64,000 bases of DNA from Pseudomonas citrullilanati. GTDB lineage: Bacteria; Pseudomonadota; Gammaproteobacteria; Pseudomonadales; Pseudomonadaceae. A program made the position numbers and the translations under genes. Position 1 is the first letter of the stretch, and each line of letters opens with the position of its first letter. A model generated the notes under the pieces. It saw only the letters and a list, made by a program, of their open reading frames with translations. It ran no database searches and was not told the DNA's origin. Shown one piece after another: positions 32,962-42,480 of this stretch. The stretch is from the NCBI RefSeq assembly GCF_030580855.1, contig NZ_JAUQOP010000024.1, positions 1 through 64,000 on the forward strand, given 5' to 3'.

Positions 32962-33480
32962 TCAAGCCACTGGCCATGCCATGGCACAACGACTTTCCGG
33001 AGCGAATCCGTGCTGGTATTCCATGCTCAATATCGCCGCTAGCCTCTGATCCAGGTCTGGGTTGGCTTTAGTCTGAAAGCCCATGCGGGAGTAAAACGGT
33101 GCATTCCACGGTACATCTGTGAAGGTCGTGAGCGTTACGAAACCAAGCCTGCTTGAGCGCGCATAGGCTTTCGCTGCTTCGATCAACTGCCGCCCTAGGC
33201 CTTGTCCTTGCATCGATCGCATCACGGATAATTCATAAATGTGAAGATCATTGCCGTGGCGCTCCGCGCTGAGGAATCCTTGCGGCCGATTTTCGGCATC
33301 TACTGCCACCCAACACGTCGATAGAGCAATCCGTTGGCTATGACATTCGATGGACATCGGGGGCGATTCAGCCAGCCAGCTCAATTCGTCAATCAGGCGA
33401 AATGCCTGAGCGGCGGAAATTTCAATGGCGGGAAGAAGGGGGGCATCCTCCGGTACAGCAAGGCGGATAATTGCAGGCAT
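32962..33480 (-). CDS. GNAT N-acetyltransferase
   Basis: A 172-residue acetyl-CoA-dependent acetyltransferase. ATG 33480 (MPAIIRLAVPEDAPLLPAIE) follows GAAGG; the frame is open further upstream through a REP but that part is not coding-like. The acetyl-CoA loop is LSVMRSMQGQGLGRQLIEAA near residues 95-112, with the typical N-terminal EDAPLL.AIE helix and C-terminal PFYSRMGF. The substrate is unknown. Its upstream region carries a REP and the remains of a lipoprotein gene, so it is probably a single transcription unit. Confidence 0.9.
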   Translation of the reverse strand: MPAIIRLAVPEDAPLLPAIEISAAQAFRLIDELSWLAESPPMSIECHSQRIALSTCWVAVDAENRPQGFLSAERHGNDLHIYELSVMRSMQGQGLGRQLIEAAKAYARSSRLGFVTLTTFTDVPWNAPFYSRMGFQTKANPDLDQRLAAILSMEYQHGFAPESRCAMAWPVA

Positions 33481-33505
33481 GTGTCGCCTTCGATGAATTG
33501 ATTGT

Positions 33506-33549
33506 TGGGGGCTGCTACGCAGCCCAGCGGGGATGAATCCCCTCGCCAC
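33506..33549. repeat. Single REP of the GTGGCGAGGGGATT class
   Basis: GGGGGCTGCTACGCAGCCC followed by AGCGGGGATGAATCCCCTCGCCAC is one arm of the same REP class as at 17541 and 59115. It interrupts the coding remnant described at 33560-33697. Confidence 0.8.
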
Positions 33550-33559
33550 GGGGATTTGT

Positions 33560-33697
33560 GTGCACTGGCTGCCTTGAGGCGAACCGTTGCGCAGGGTTCG
33601 TCGGGGCTGGGAACGACGTACTGCTTGCCCGGCAGAAACGAAGTGCAGCCGCCAATGGCCAGCGCGCCAGCCAGCAAGATACAGGCCTTGGACTGCT
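33560..33697 (-). pseudogene. Lipoprotein gene remnant cut by a REP
   Basis: On the minus strand the frame reads SKACILLAGALAIGGCTSFL then PGKQYVVPSPDEPCATVRL and ends in the REP at 33549. LAIGGC is a clear lipobox (Cys as +1). A stop codon (TAG) lies immediately before the visible N-terminus, so the initiation codon has been lost. The 3' part is missing or replaced by the REP. It is probably a small outer-membrane lipoprotein gene in decay. Confidence 0.65.
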
Positions 33698-33915
33698 AAA
33701 TAGCGGGGCGATGATAAAGGATTCGGTGAGGCATCAACCAGATTCCGGGCGTAGGCCTCACGAACCTTGTGATGCACACCTGCACCCACAAAGAGGCCAT
33801 TTACGGTCAAACCTTTTGGCCATTTCGATCCCCTTTTGGCCGCTCCTGCCGTTCTCTCCAACAGCGCATCCCGCAAGACTGTGAGCTACCGGAACAGCCT
33901 TGCGGAGAACAATAA

Positions 33916-34947
33916 ATGCTGACGATCTATTCCGACGATCACCACTTGCACCATGGCCGCTGCGAGTTGATGGATGGGCAGTTGATGCCGTGTTTCGAGA
34001 TGCCGTCGCGGGCCGATCATGTGCTGGAGCGGGTCAAGGCGCAGGCGTTGGGGCCGGTGGAGGCGCCGCGGGATTTTGGCCTGGGGCCGATCCAGCGCAT
34101 CCACAGCGCGGCGTACCTGGAATTCTTCAAGGGCGCCTGGGACCGCTGGGCCAAATACCAGCGCGACGGTGACCTGTTGCCCTTCACCTGGCCGGCGCGG
34201 ACGTTGCGCACGGTCATCCCCACCAGCCTGCACGGCCAGTTGGGCTATTACAGCTTCGATGGCGGTGCGCCGATTACCGCCGGCACTTGGCAAGCGGCCT
34301 ACAGCGCCGCGCAGGTGGCCCTCACCGCCCAGGCCGAGGTCCAGGGCGGCGCCCGCAGTGCCTTCGCGTTGTGCCGCCCGCCGGGGCATCACGCCGCAGG
34401 TGACCTGATGGGCGGCTATTGCTACCTGAACAACGCGGCCATCGCCGCCCAGGCCTTTCTCGACCAGGGGCACGAGAAGGTCGCGATCCTCGATGTGGAC
34501 TACCACCACGGCAACGGTACGCAATCGATCTTCTACGAACGCAACGACGTGTTGTTCGCCTCGATCCACGGTCATCCGGAGGCGGAGTTTCCGTTCTTCC
34601 TGGGGTATGCCGATGAGCGCGGCGAAGGCGCCGGGGAAGGTTTCAACTTCAACTATCCTTTGCCGGCCGGCTCGGGCTGGGACACCTGGAGCGCGGCGCT
34701 GGAGCAGGCCTGCGGACAGATCCGCGGCTACGACGCCGATGTCATCGTCGTGTCGCTGGGGGTGGACACGTTCAAGGACGACCCGATCTCGCAATTCAAG
34801 CTCGACAGCCCGGATTACCTGGCGATGGGCAAACGCATCGCCGCACTCGGCAAGCCGACCCTGTTCGTGATGGAAGGCGGCTATGCGGTGGCAGAAATCG
34901 GCATCAATGCCGTGAACGTCCTTGAAGGTTTCCAAAGCGCCCCATGA
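33916..34947 (+). CDS. Acetylpolyamine amidohydrolase (histone deacetylase family)
   Basis: A zinc enzyme that removes acetyl groups from acetylated polyamines such as acetylputrescine or acetylcadaverine, in the cytoplasm. The 343-residue protein shows the family motifs: CRPPGHHAAGDLMGGYCYLN with the active-site His pair near residues 158-159, the zinc ligands in AILDVDYHHGNGTQ and in VSLGVDTFKDD, and the Gly-rich MEGGYAV near the end. It resembles the Pseudomonas Aph enzymes. A polyamine-binding protein gene begins 12 bases after it, which supports the polyamine role. The ATG has GGAGAA about eight bases upstream. Confidence 0.93.
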   Translation: MLTIYSDDHHLHHGRCELMDGQLMPCFEMPSRADHVLERVKAQALGPVEAPRDFGLGPIQRIHSAAYLEFFKGAWDRWAKYQRDGDLLPFTWPARTLRTVIPTSLHGQLGYYSFDGGAPITAGTWQAAYSAAQVALTAQAEVQGGARSAFALCRPPGHHAAGDLMGGYCYLNNAAIAAQAFLDQGHEKVAILDVDYHHGNGTQSIFYERNDVLFASIHGHPEAEFPFFLGYADERGEGAGEGFNFNYPLPAGSGWDTWSAALEQACGQIRGYDADVIVVSLGVDTFKDDPISQFKLDSPDYLAMGKRIAALGKPTLFVMEGGYAVAEIGINAVNVLEGFQSAP

Positions 34948-34958
34948 GGAAGACAAGC

Positions 34959-36056
34959 ATGAACAGACTCAAGCGTTTGATGGTGCCGGCCCTGTGCGCC
35001 GCGCTGCTGGGTACGGCCCACGCCGAAGAACGAACCCTGCGTGTCTATAACTGGTTCGACTACATCACGCCCAAGGCGCTGGAAGATTTCAAGGCGCAGA
35101 ACAGCCAGGTCAAGTTGGTGTATGACATCTTCGACACCAACGAAGCCCTGGAGGCGAAGCTGCTGACCGGCAATTCCGGCTACGACGTGGTGGTGCCGTC
35201 CAATGTGTTCCTGGCCAAGCAGATCGAGGCCGGGGTCTTCCAGCCCCTGGACCGCAGCAAGTTGCCGAACTGGAACCACCTCGATCCCAAGCTGATGAAA
35301 CTGATCGAGGCGAATGACCCGGGCAACAAATTCGCCGTGCCCTACATGTACGGCACCATCCTGATCGGCTTCAACCCGGACAAGGTCAAGGCCGCCCTGG
35401 GCGACCACGCGCCGGTGGACAGTTGGGACCTGATCTTCAAGGAAGAAAACCTCGGCAAGCTCAAGCAATGCGGCGTGGCGCTGCTGGATTCGCCGTCGGA
35501 GATCCTGCCGCTGGCCTTGCAGCACCTGGGCCTGGACCCCAACAGCAAAAAACCGGCGGACTACGCCAAGGCCGAAGCGCTGCTGATGAAGATCCGGCCG
35601 TACATCACCTACTTCCACTCGTCCAAGTACATGGCGGACATCGCCAACGGCGACATCTGCGTCGCGGTGGGCTATTCGGGCAGCTTCTCCCAGGCGGCCA
35701 ACCGCGCCAAGGAGGCCAAGAACGGCGTGGTCGTGGACATGCGCCTGCCCAAGGAAGGCGCGCCGATCTGGTTCGACATGCTCGCCATTCCCAAGGGCGC
35801 CGCCAACCCGAACGACGCCTACGTCTTCATCAACTATCTGCTGCAACCGCAGGTGATCGCGCCGATCAGCGATTTCGTCGGCTACCCGAACCCGAACAAG
35901 GACGCCACCGACAAGGTCGACCCGGCGATCCGCAACAACCCCAACCTGTACCCGACCGAAGCGGCCATGGCCTCGCTCTACACCTTGCAGCCGTTGCCAA
36001 GGGATGCCGAGCGCGCGCGGACCCGGGCGTGGACGCGGATCAAGTCCGGCCAGTAA
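34959..36056 (+). CDS. Polyamine ABC transporter substrate-binding protein (PotF-like)
   Basis: A periplasmic binding protein of the PotD/PotF family, 365 residues. ATG 34959 (MNRLKRLMVPALCAALL) is set by GAGGA eight bases upstream; ATG 34944 overlaps the end of the upstream gene without such a site. The signal peptide ends after AHA (near residue 23). Family landmarks are LRVYNWFDYITP, DIFDTNEALEAKLLTG, YDVVVPSN, and VPYMYGTILIGFN near residue 130. It has no permease or ATPase genes beside it, so it must work with a transporter encoded elsewhere. The pairing with the amidohydrolase matches a known Pseudomonas arrangement. Confidence 0.94.
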   Translation: MNRLKRLMVPALCAALLGTAHAEERTLRVYNWFDYITPKALEDFKAQNSQVKLVYDIFDTNEALEAKLLTGNSGYDVVVPSNVFLAKQIEAGVFQPLDRSKLPNWNHLDPKLMKLIEANDPGNKFAVPYMYGTILIGFNPDKVKAALGDHAPVDSWDLIFKEENLGKLKQCGVALLDSPSEILPLALQHLGLDPNSKKPADYAKAEALLMKIRPYITYFHSSKYMADIANGDICVAVGYSGSFSQAANRAKEAKNGVVVDMRLPKEGAPIWFDMLAIPKGAANPNDAYVFINYLLQPQVIAPISDFVGYPNPNKDATDKVDPAIRNNPNLYPTEAAMASLYTLQPLPRDAERARTRAWTRIKSGQ

Positions 36057-36112
36057 CCGGCGTCGGGATCGCCTATACATAGTTACCACCCCCCTGCCAG
36101 GCAAGTGCCTAG

Positions 36113-36153
36113 CATGGAAACCCCCGAGGCATTGCGCTCCGGGGGTTTCCATG
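36113..36153 (+). terminator. Perfect 14-base hairpin after the polyamine-binding gene
   Basis: CATGGAAACCCCCG (36113-36126) pairs with CGGGGGTTTCCATG (36140-36153), 57 bases past the stop. No T-run follows, so it may terminate weakly. It ends 23 bases before the next ATG and may be part of that gene's leader. Confidence 0.55.
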
Positions 36154-36176
36154 CTCCGCCAGACAGGGAATGTCCG

Positions 36177-39100
36177 ATGACAACAACCGCCAGCACACCC
36201 CACGCAACACTCAATGCCAACCCCAGGGAAGCCGTGATCAACCAGTTGTTCGCCGGCCCCACCTACCCGGAAGTGGCCACCATCCTGTTGCGCGACGGCC
36301 TCAGGAAGCTGTACCCGACACTGAACCTCGACCCGCTCACTACGGTGGTCGGCCAACCGACCTGGAACATCGTCGATGGCGAAGTCGTCCAGGGCCAGAC
36401 GCGCTACGAAACCCTCAGCGACATGCTCGCCAGGCGCGTGGACGATAGCGAGCCCACGCTGCTGATCCAAGGGGAGCACTTCTTGACCCAGTTGCCGCTC
36501 ACGGTGCCGGAGGTGCATCTGCCCGTGCGCATCGACCAGATTGGAAACCTGATCAACGAGCTGGTGCCGGCCATGGCCACGGCTTGCCAGGAACAGCAAC
36601 TGGCGTACTGGAACGCGTCGGTCGGCGATTCCGGGCCACGCTGGCATGAGCTCTCCAATACCTTGCGCCGGGCCTGGGACGTCCACCGCGTGCGGGGCTG
36701 GAGCGCTGCGGAATGCGCCATGGCCAGGCACCTGTTCCAGTACCCCGACCGCCAGGGCCGCCGGGACAACAGCCTCTACGACTGCCACGCCTACTTGATC
36801 GACATGGAGGGCATAGAGGACAACCAGGTACGGCGCCTGACTGAAAACTCGATCATGGTGCTGATTGGCAAGATCGACAAGCGCGAAGTCATCCTCAAGT
36901 ACTCGCTGCTCAATGGCTACGAGAAATACAGCTCACAGCACGCACTGGGGCAATCCCTTCCGGCCCACCTGTACGCCAACCAGTACGGGAAGGTCCGCTG
37001 GCAGCTCTATGAGCCCGACGGCAATATCTTCGATCACAAGGCCTGCGGGATGATTTCCGAGCAGCTCAAGCTCATCAGCACCTCCAGCTTGCAAACGGTG
37101 ACGCCCTACGAGCGTTGGCAGCCTCCAGCGGCCAGCCAGGAAGTGGACAACGATCCGGTGGAGGCCTGGTTCAAGCGGGAGATCCCCCGTTGGTTGCAGT
37201 CGGCCTCGACATCGGACCAGATCCTGTTCGCCCAACACATGAGGGACCTGTCGATACTCGGCAGCCTCCACGCGGGCAAAACCTACCTGGACGGCATCGC
37301 GCCGATCAGGGACTTCACCCTGGCGGCCCTGAAGCAGCGCATGCAGGCCGATCATGCCGACGCCTCGACGCTCGACCTGGAGAAGATCCAGATCGAGATA
37401 CGCAGCCCCGTGATATGGGGCAGTTTTGTCGTGCCCGGCAAGGTCGACACCACCCGGTTCAGCCTCGTCGACCTGGCCTTGCAGAACCTGATCGCCCTGC
37501 CCCTCGGCAACAAGACCGTGCAAAGCCTGGACGACAACACGCCGTTGCCCGCGTGGATGACCGTCGATTACCTGGAGAACCTCATCACGCAGGTCGACAT
37601 CGGTCGCGTCTACCCGGAGCTGGTCAAGCACACACTGCTCGACGACCCCGCCGAATCGACCCGGCGCGAACGACTGTTCAGCGCGCAGTTGCGCCTCCAG
37701 CTGCCGATGCTCGCGCTGGAAAGCAAGATCCGTGGCTTGGGCAACCTGGACGAAAGAGGCTACCGCTACGTCGCGGCGTTGATGGCCCCCGACGAAGCCG
37801 ATCGCCAGGTGGACGGCAAGACCATCGTCATACGCCGGCTGGCCTTCGTCGCCGAACTGCAACTGGGCAACACCGAGGATGTGGTCACCAACATGTTCAT
37901 CATCGGCCCCCAGGACTCGGACGCCGGTCCCTGCCTGCTGTACCGGCCGATGCTGGAGCCGCAATTGAGCCAGTACCCCTCGTTCAGCAACCTGCTGTAT
38001 GCGATCAGGCAAACCCCGGCCTTGCGCCAATCGGTCCTGGCCTGGCTGCCCGATGGGGTGCGGGAGGATTACGGCCGCTACGTGTTCCCGGACCTGTTGC
38101 CCTCGCCCTGGACCATCCTGGCATTCGTGGCCGCGCCGGTAACCTCCCTGGCCAACAGCGGCCCCATCAGCTTGAGCGAAAAGACCCTGGGCGCCGATTT
38201 CCTGCCGATTCTGTACAAGGCCAACGCCGACGCATTGGTCACGCTGGCCGACCGGCAATCGGTCTCCAACCGCGAGAACCGATGGGAGTCCTTCAAACGG
38301 GCCGGCTGGCTGCTACTGAACGTGGCCTTGCCTTACCTGGGCACCACCGCAGGCACCGTGGCCTGGCTCTGGCAGACCCTGGACGATATCGACAAGCTGA
38401 CGCGCGACGCCGAGGGGGCCGACGCCCCAGCCAAGTGGGAAGTGTTCGTGGACCTGCTGTTGAACATCTCCCTGGTGATCGTGGCCCATACCGTCAGCCG
38501 CAGCCGGGAGACCAAGCGTGGCCAGCCGGCGAACGCACCACGACCGGTGAGCGAACTGGAAAACCTGCTCAAGCCACGGCCTGAACTGGTGATGGAGCAG
38601 CAGCCGCCCCGCCTCTCCAAGGCTTTGCTGACCGAGCATTACGAGCGCATTCATTCCAGCGGCGCCCTGATGAGCCGCTCCCGGGAAAGCGCCACGCTGC
38701 TCGACGCCTTCAGCATCGCAGCCCCCCGAGCCCCCGGGCACCCCCAGGCCTTTGGCCCGCTCAAGGGCCTCTATGGGCAACAGGGGGACTGGAAAGCCTA
38801 CCTCTCGGGCAGGTGGTTCAAGGTGGGCGTGCAGCACGGGCAGGTCTCGATCATCGACAGCAAGGATCCCGCCGGCATCGGCCCATTGTTGATGCGCGAC
38901 GCCCAGGGCCAATGGCATATCGACACGCACTTGCGCATCCGCGGCATCGGTTCCCAGGGGGTGCGGGAAAAGGTCATTGCCAATGCCCAGCATCGCCGGG
39001 TCGAGCTGTTGGCTGAACTGAACCGCTTCGAAGCCAAGAAACCCCAGGCGCAGAAACTGCTGACCATGGAAGCGCAGGCCCTCAAGGAGGCCTCGGGCAG

Positions 39101-40799
39101 CGCCAGGGAGCTCAAGCGCGATGAATACGTCGGGGCGCTGAAAACCCAGCGCGAGCGTTACGAGGAGGCCCTGAAGACGCTATTGGAGTGGCCCGTCTTC
39201 CAGTCCAGGCCGGATTACCCCCGGACCCGCCTCGGCTACCTGAATGCCCAGGTCAATTTCACCTTCGCCGAAATAGACGCCCTCGGCGAACGGTTCGACC
39301 CGACCATGGACAAGGCCAAGGGCATGATCACGTCCGGGGTCAAGGTCCTGGAGCAACAGCACATCGACACGGCCCAGGCGATGGTCAACGTCGGCGACGA
39401 CATGATCGAACGCCTCGACTACATGGAGACGCGTTTCACCGAGCTCAAGCAGATGGGCCGCGAAGGTTTCGAGTTCGTCCGCCAGCACCGCCGCAAGCTG
39501 CCGATGCATACCGGTGACGACCTGCGCCTGATCAAGCTGGATATGTTCCGCCACCTCTGCCTGTCCCTTGAAAGCGTCGAGTCGGTGCCCGAAGCCTGGG
39601 AAGAACTCAATCATCTGGTCGACAACGCCACCGTGGCGTTCCAGAGCCTGCGCGATGCAGCCGACGAACGAAGCCGAATCCGCCTGGACGAGCAGATCGA
39701 CGCTTTCGGCAGCCTGGCCGAACAGTTCATGGCCATCGACGAACACCTGCAATACCTGGGCGGGGAATACAGGACGAGCATCCGCTCGGCGCAGCTCAAT
39801 CGCCTGCGCAGCGGCATCGACACCCTGGTCAAAAGCACCCTGCAGCGCCTGGGGTCGGCCCTGGAGGAACGCAACGATCGACGTAACGCCCACAGCCCCT
39901 ACGAGCAACGCCCCAGGCCGCGGAAAAAGTTCATCAGGGCCCGGTTCTGGGGACTGGTCAGCGGCGAGCCGCGCTTGTCCAGGTCGCTGGAGGAAACCGA
40001 TTGGGTCGACGTCAAGAACCCGTTTTCCGGGGAGATCATCGTCACGTTCCACCGCAAGGAAACCGGCGAATGGATACCCCACATGAAACCCGGCGGCGAG
40101 CCCGCCGTGGTGCCCGCGCTGGCCACCAGCATGGCGAAGGGCACGGACCTGATCAACGGCCTGCCCGCGTTCAAGACGCAGGTCGAGCACACGGTCAAAC
40201 AGTCGCACCGGACCGCCGCCGGGATCGGCATGATCCTCAACGCCCATGCCCGCCGGATGGAAAAAGTCAGCGCTGCCATCAACAAAGCGCTCGATCAAGC
40301 CCAGGGTGTCGTCTCGAACGAAACCACCGAACTGCCCGAAGCCCAGCGTCGCTCCGCCGAGCGCCTGCGCAGCCAACTGGAAAAGGAGTCGAGCGCGCTC
40401 TACGACCTGGGTTTCGAAACGGTGCTGCACGTCATCAAGCAGCGGCCGCCGACCATGAGCGGCGTCCTCTGGCTGCGCAGCCGCAACCAGATTTCCATCA
40501 CCAAGCAGCGAAGCCGCCAACGCATCAAGCAAGCCCCTTTCGGTTACCTGGACCGCTACGAGATCAAGGAGCAGAAAACCGGCAAGACGCTCTGGTACGC
40601 GGATTTTCGCTATTCGACCAATTGGGTGCCGGCCCACGCGTTCATTTCCGCCCGCCTGAAAACCCTTGAGCAGATCGAGGAAGGGTACCTCGAAGCGCCT
40701 ATCGAGCGGCTTGGCCAGCGCCAGCTGATCGACCTTTACCGCAGCGAAATCGCCATCGACCAGGCCAAGGAGGTGTTCTTCCAGAAGAAATCCCACTGA
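36177..40799 (+). CDS. Giant toxin-like protein (dermonecrotic-toxin/DUF6543 type), 1540 aa
   Basis: A 1540-residue protein. ATG 36177 follows AGGGA by eight bases; the frame upstream lies in the hairpin region. There is no signal peptide. The N-terminal 650 residues (for example LRKLYPTLNLDPLTTVVGQP and EGIEDNQVRRLTENSIMVLI) have the look of the large Pseudomonas DUF6543/dermonecrotic-toxin-like proteins. Hydrophobic segments follow near residues 641-660, 708-731 and 756-775, able to cross or enter a membrane. From about 940 to 1130 the chain is long, charged and helical. The C-terminal 400 residues contain no catalytic motif I can name. A secreted or translocated toxin is inferred; no secretion or immunity gene is adjacent. 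Confidence 0.75.
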   Translation: MTTTASTPHATLNANPREAVINQLFAGPTYPEVATILLRDGLRKLYPTLNLDPLTTVVGQPTWNIVDGEVVQGQTRYETLSDMLARRVDDSEPTLLIQGEHFLTQLPLTVPEVHLPVRIDQIGNLINELVPAMATACQEQQLAYWNASVGDSGPRWHELSNTLRRAWDVHRVRGWSAAECAMARHLFQYPDRQGRRDNSLYDCHAYLIDMEGIEDNQVRRLTENSIMVLIGKIDKREVILKYSLLNGYEKYSSQHALGQSLPAHLYANQYGKVRWQLYEPDGNIFDHKACGMISEQLKLISTSSLQTVTPYERWQPPAASQEVDNDPVEAWFKREIPRWLQSASTSDQILFAQHMRDLSILGSLHAGKTYLDGIAPIRDFTLAALKQRMQADHADASTLDLEKIQIEIRSPVIWGSFVVPGKVDTTRFSLVDLALQNLIALPLGNKTVQSLDDNTPLPAWMTVDYLENLITQVDIGRVYPELVKHTLLDDPAESTRRERLFSAQLRLQLPMLALESKIRGLGNLDERGYRYVAALMAPDEADRQVDGKTIVIRRLAFVAELQLGNTEDVVTNMFIIGPQDSDAGPCLLYRPMLEPQLSQYPSFSNLLYAIRQTPALRQSVLAWLPDGVREDYGRYVFPDLLPSPWTILAFVAAPVTSLANSGPISLSEKTLGADFLPILYKANADALVTLADRQSVSNRENRWESFKRAGWLLLNVALPYLGTTAGTVAWLWQTLDDIDKLTRDAEGADAPAKWEVFVDLLLNISLVIVAHTVSRSRETKRGQPANAPRPVSELENLLKPRPELVMEQQPPRLSKALLTEHYERIHSSGALMSRSRESATLLDAFSIAAPRAPGHPQAFGPLKGLYGQQGDWKAYLSGRWFKVGVQHGQVSIIDSKDPAGIGPLLMRDAQGQWHIDTHLRIRGIGSQGVREKVIANAQHRRVELLAELNRFEAKKPQAQKLLTMEAQALKEASGSARELKRDEYVGALKTQRERYEEALKTLLEWPVFQSRPDYPRTRLGYLNAQVNFTFAEIDALGERFDPTMDKAKGMITSGVKVLEQQHIDTAQAMVNVGDDMIERLDYMETRFTELKQMGREGFEFVRQHRRKLPMHTGDDLRLIKLDMFRHLCLSLESVESVPEAWEELNHLVDNATVAFQSLRDAADERSRIRLDEQIDAFGSLAEQFMAIDEHLQYLGGEYRTSIRSAQLNRLRSGIDTLVKSTLQRLGSALEERNDRRNAHSPYEQRPRPRKKFIRARFWGLVSGEPRLSRSLEETDWVDVKNPFSGEIIVTFHRKETGEWIPHMKPGGEPAVVPALATSMAKGTDLINGLPAFKTQVEHTVKQSHRTAAGIGMILNAHARRMEKVSAAINKALDQAQGVVSNETTELPEAQRRSAERLRSQLEKESSALYDLGFETVLHVIKQRPPTMSGVLWLRSRNQISITKQRSRQRIKQAPFGYLDRYEIKEQKTGKTLWYADFRYSTNWVPAHAFISARLKTLEQIEEGYLEAPIERLGQRQLIDLYRSEIAIDQAKEVFFQKKSH

Positions 40800-40832
40800 G
40801 GTCGCCAGGGGCATTCCTGCGGCGCCGTACCG

Positions 40833-42392
40833 TCAGGTTTTCCAGGCCTTGACCAGGTTCGCCAGCGCGGCATCGATCGCCGCTGGCGGGACCGCGGCGA
40901 ACCCCAGCACCAGCCCGGCCCGCACCTGGGCCGGCTCGGTCGTGGGCAACCAGTAGCCACTCAACCCGTTGACTTCCACACCGACAGCCAACGCTTGGTC
41001 GATCAGCTCGCGCTCGCGCTCGACGGCGTCCACGGGCACCGTCACGTGCAGGCCCGCCACCACCGTGGGCATCGAGCCGACCCCTTCGATTGCCTTCGGC
41101 CAGCGTGCCAGCAATGCGTCACGCCGGGCCAGGGCGGCCCGGCGCATGCGCCGGATGTGCCGCTGGAAATGCCCGGCGGCCATGAACTCGGCCATCACCG
41201 CCTGGGTGCTGACCTCGGAATGGCGCACGTCCACGGCCCGCCGTCGGGCGAAGGCATCGACCAGGCCGGCCGGCAGCACCAGGTAACCCAGGCGCAGGGC
41301 CGGGAACGCCACCTTGCCGAAGGTCCCCACATACAGCACCCGCCCCTGGCGATCGAGCGCCGCCAAGGGCGCCAGGGGTGCGCCGCTGTAGCGGTATTCG
41401 CCGTCATAGTCATCCTCGACGATCCAGCCGTCGTTGCGCTCGGCCCAGGCCAGCAACTCCAGGCGCCGCGCCAGGCTCATGACCACGCCCGTGGGGTATT
41501 GATGGGAGGGCGTGACATAGGCCAGGCGGCAACCGTCGAGCGTACCGAGCACCGCGCAATCGAGGCCATCGCTGTCCACCGGCACGCCCCTGACCTGGGC
41601 GCCGGCAACGGCAAACGCATGCCCGGCGGCGCGATAGCCGGGATTCTCCACCGCGACGATGTCACCAGGATCGATCAACAGCTGTGCACAAAGGCTGATG
41701 CCCTGTTGTGCACCGCTGGTGATCACAATTTGTTCAGCCGTGCAGTGCAAGCCACGGGAACTGCGCAGGTACGCGGCGATCAAGCCGCGCAGGCGTCCAT
41801 CGCCCTGGGCGTCGCCATAACACAGCTGCTGCAGATCCGGTTTGCGCCAGAAAGCCGCGTTCAGCTTGGCCCAGACCTCGAAAGGGAACAGATCGAATGC
41901 CGGAACCCCCACCCGAAACGCCCTCGGCGGACCGCTGGGAGGCTGGGACAAATGGTGCCTTTGCAGCCGTTCCAACGCCGTGCTGTGGATAACTTTACTG
42001 GATGAAACCCCAGGTAAATCCCCTGATTTTGTGGATAAGGCTGTGGGTAAGCCTGTTGAAAAGCCTGTGGACACTTTTGTGGATATGTTTTTCAGCGGCA
42101 GCGTCGCACCCGACAGTTTCGCCACGTAGGTACCATCCCCCACGCGTCCTTCGATGAAGCCTTCGGCGTACAACTGATCGTAGGCCCGCACCACGCTGTT
42201 GCGGGAAATCGACAACGCCGAGGCCAGGTCGCGGCTGGCCGGCAGGCGCGTGCCACTGGCCAGGCGCCCGTCCAGCACCCGCGTGCGCAAGGCCTGGTAG
42301 AGCTGGCGGCTGAGGCCCTGGCCGCGATCGAGTTCGATCCCGGCAGGATTGAAAGACAGCGGCGGCAGGGAATCCGGCATGGCAGCACTCAT
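40833..42392 (-). CDS. MocR/PdxR-type regulator (GntR DNA-binding plus aminotransferase domain)
   Basis: A 519-residue transcriptional regulator. The N-terminal winged helix (QGLSRQLYQALRTRVLDGRL, then LPASRDLASALSISRNSVVR) is of GntR type. A linker rich in Ser/Thr repeats (residues 100-135) leads to a class-I aminotransferase fold, with the PLP-contact stretches SGAQQGISLCAQLL, YVTPSHQYPTG, EDDYDGEYRYS and the Schiff-base Lys in VGTFGKVAFPALRLGY. Such regulators sense PLP or amino acids. It is divergent from a PaiB-type gene, with a good palindrome in between. ATG 42392 is used; a TTG one codon earlier is unlikely. Confidence 0.93.
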   Translation of the reverse strand: MSAAMPDSLPPLSFNPAGIELDRGQGLSRQLYQALRTRVLDGRLASGTRLPASRDLASALSISRNSVVRAYDQLYAEGFIEGRVGDGTYVAKLSGATLPLKNISTKVSTGFSTGLPTALSTKSGDLPGVSSSKVIHSTALERLQRHHLSQPPSGPPRAFRVGVPAFDLFPFEVWAKLNAAFWRKPDLQQLCYGDAQGDGRLRGLIAAYLRSSRGLHCTAEQIVITSGAQQGISLCAQLLIDPGDIVAVENPGYRAAGHAFAVAGAQVRGVPVDSDGLDCAVLGTLDGCRLAYVTPSHQYPTGVVMSLARRLELLAWAERNDGWIVEDDYDGEYRYSGAPLAPLAALDRQGRVLYVGTFGKVAFPALRLGYLVLPAGLVDAFARRRAVDVRHSEVSTQAVMAEFMAAGHFQRHIRRMRRAALARRDALLARWPKAIEGVGSMPTVVAGLHVTVPVDAVERERELIDQALAVGVEVNGLSGYWLPTTEPAQVRAGLVLGFAAVPPAAIDAALANLVKAWKT

Positions 42393-42407
42393 CAATGGAC
42401 CTATCGA

Positions 42408-42440
42408 ATTGGTCGCAAGTGGCTCTTACCACAGACCAAT
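42408..42440. promoter_or_regulatory. Nested palindrome in the divergent MocR/PaiB promoter
   Basis: ATTGGTC (42408-42414) and GACCAAT (42434-42440) are perfect arms; inside them GTGG (42419-42422) and CCAC (42429-42432) continue the symmetry. It lies between the regulator and its divergent neighbour, the usual site for a MocR operator. Confidence 0.55.
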
Positions 42441-42480
42441 GGCCTGCCTAGGATGCTCGCATTCGCCAAGGAAAAACACC

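Noticed and set aside
34881..36788. 635-codon frame antisense to the polyamine-binding gene and the first giant gene
   Set aside because: It crosses two real genes and an intergenic hairpin and has no homologous features.
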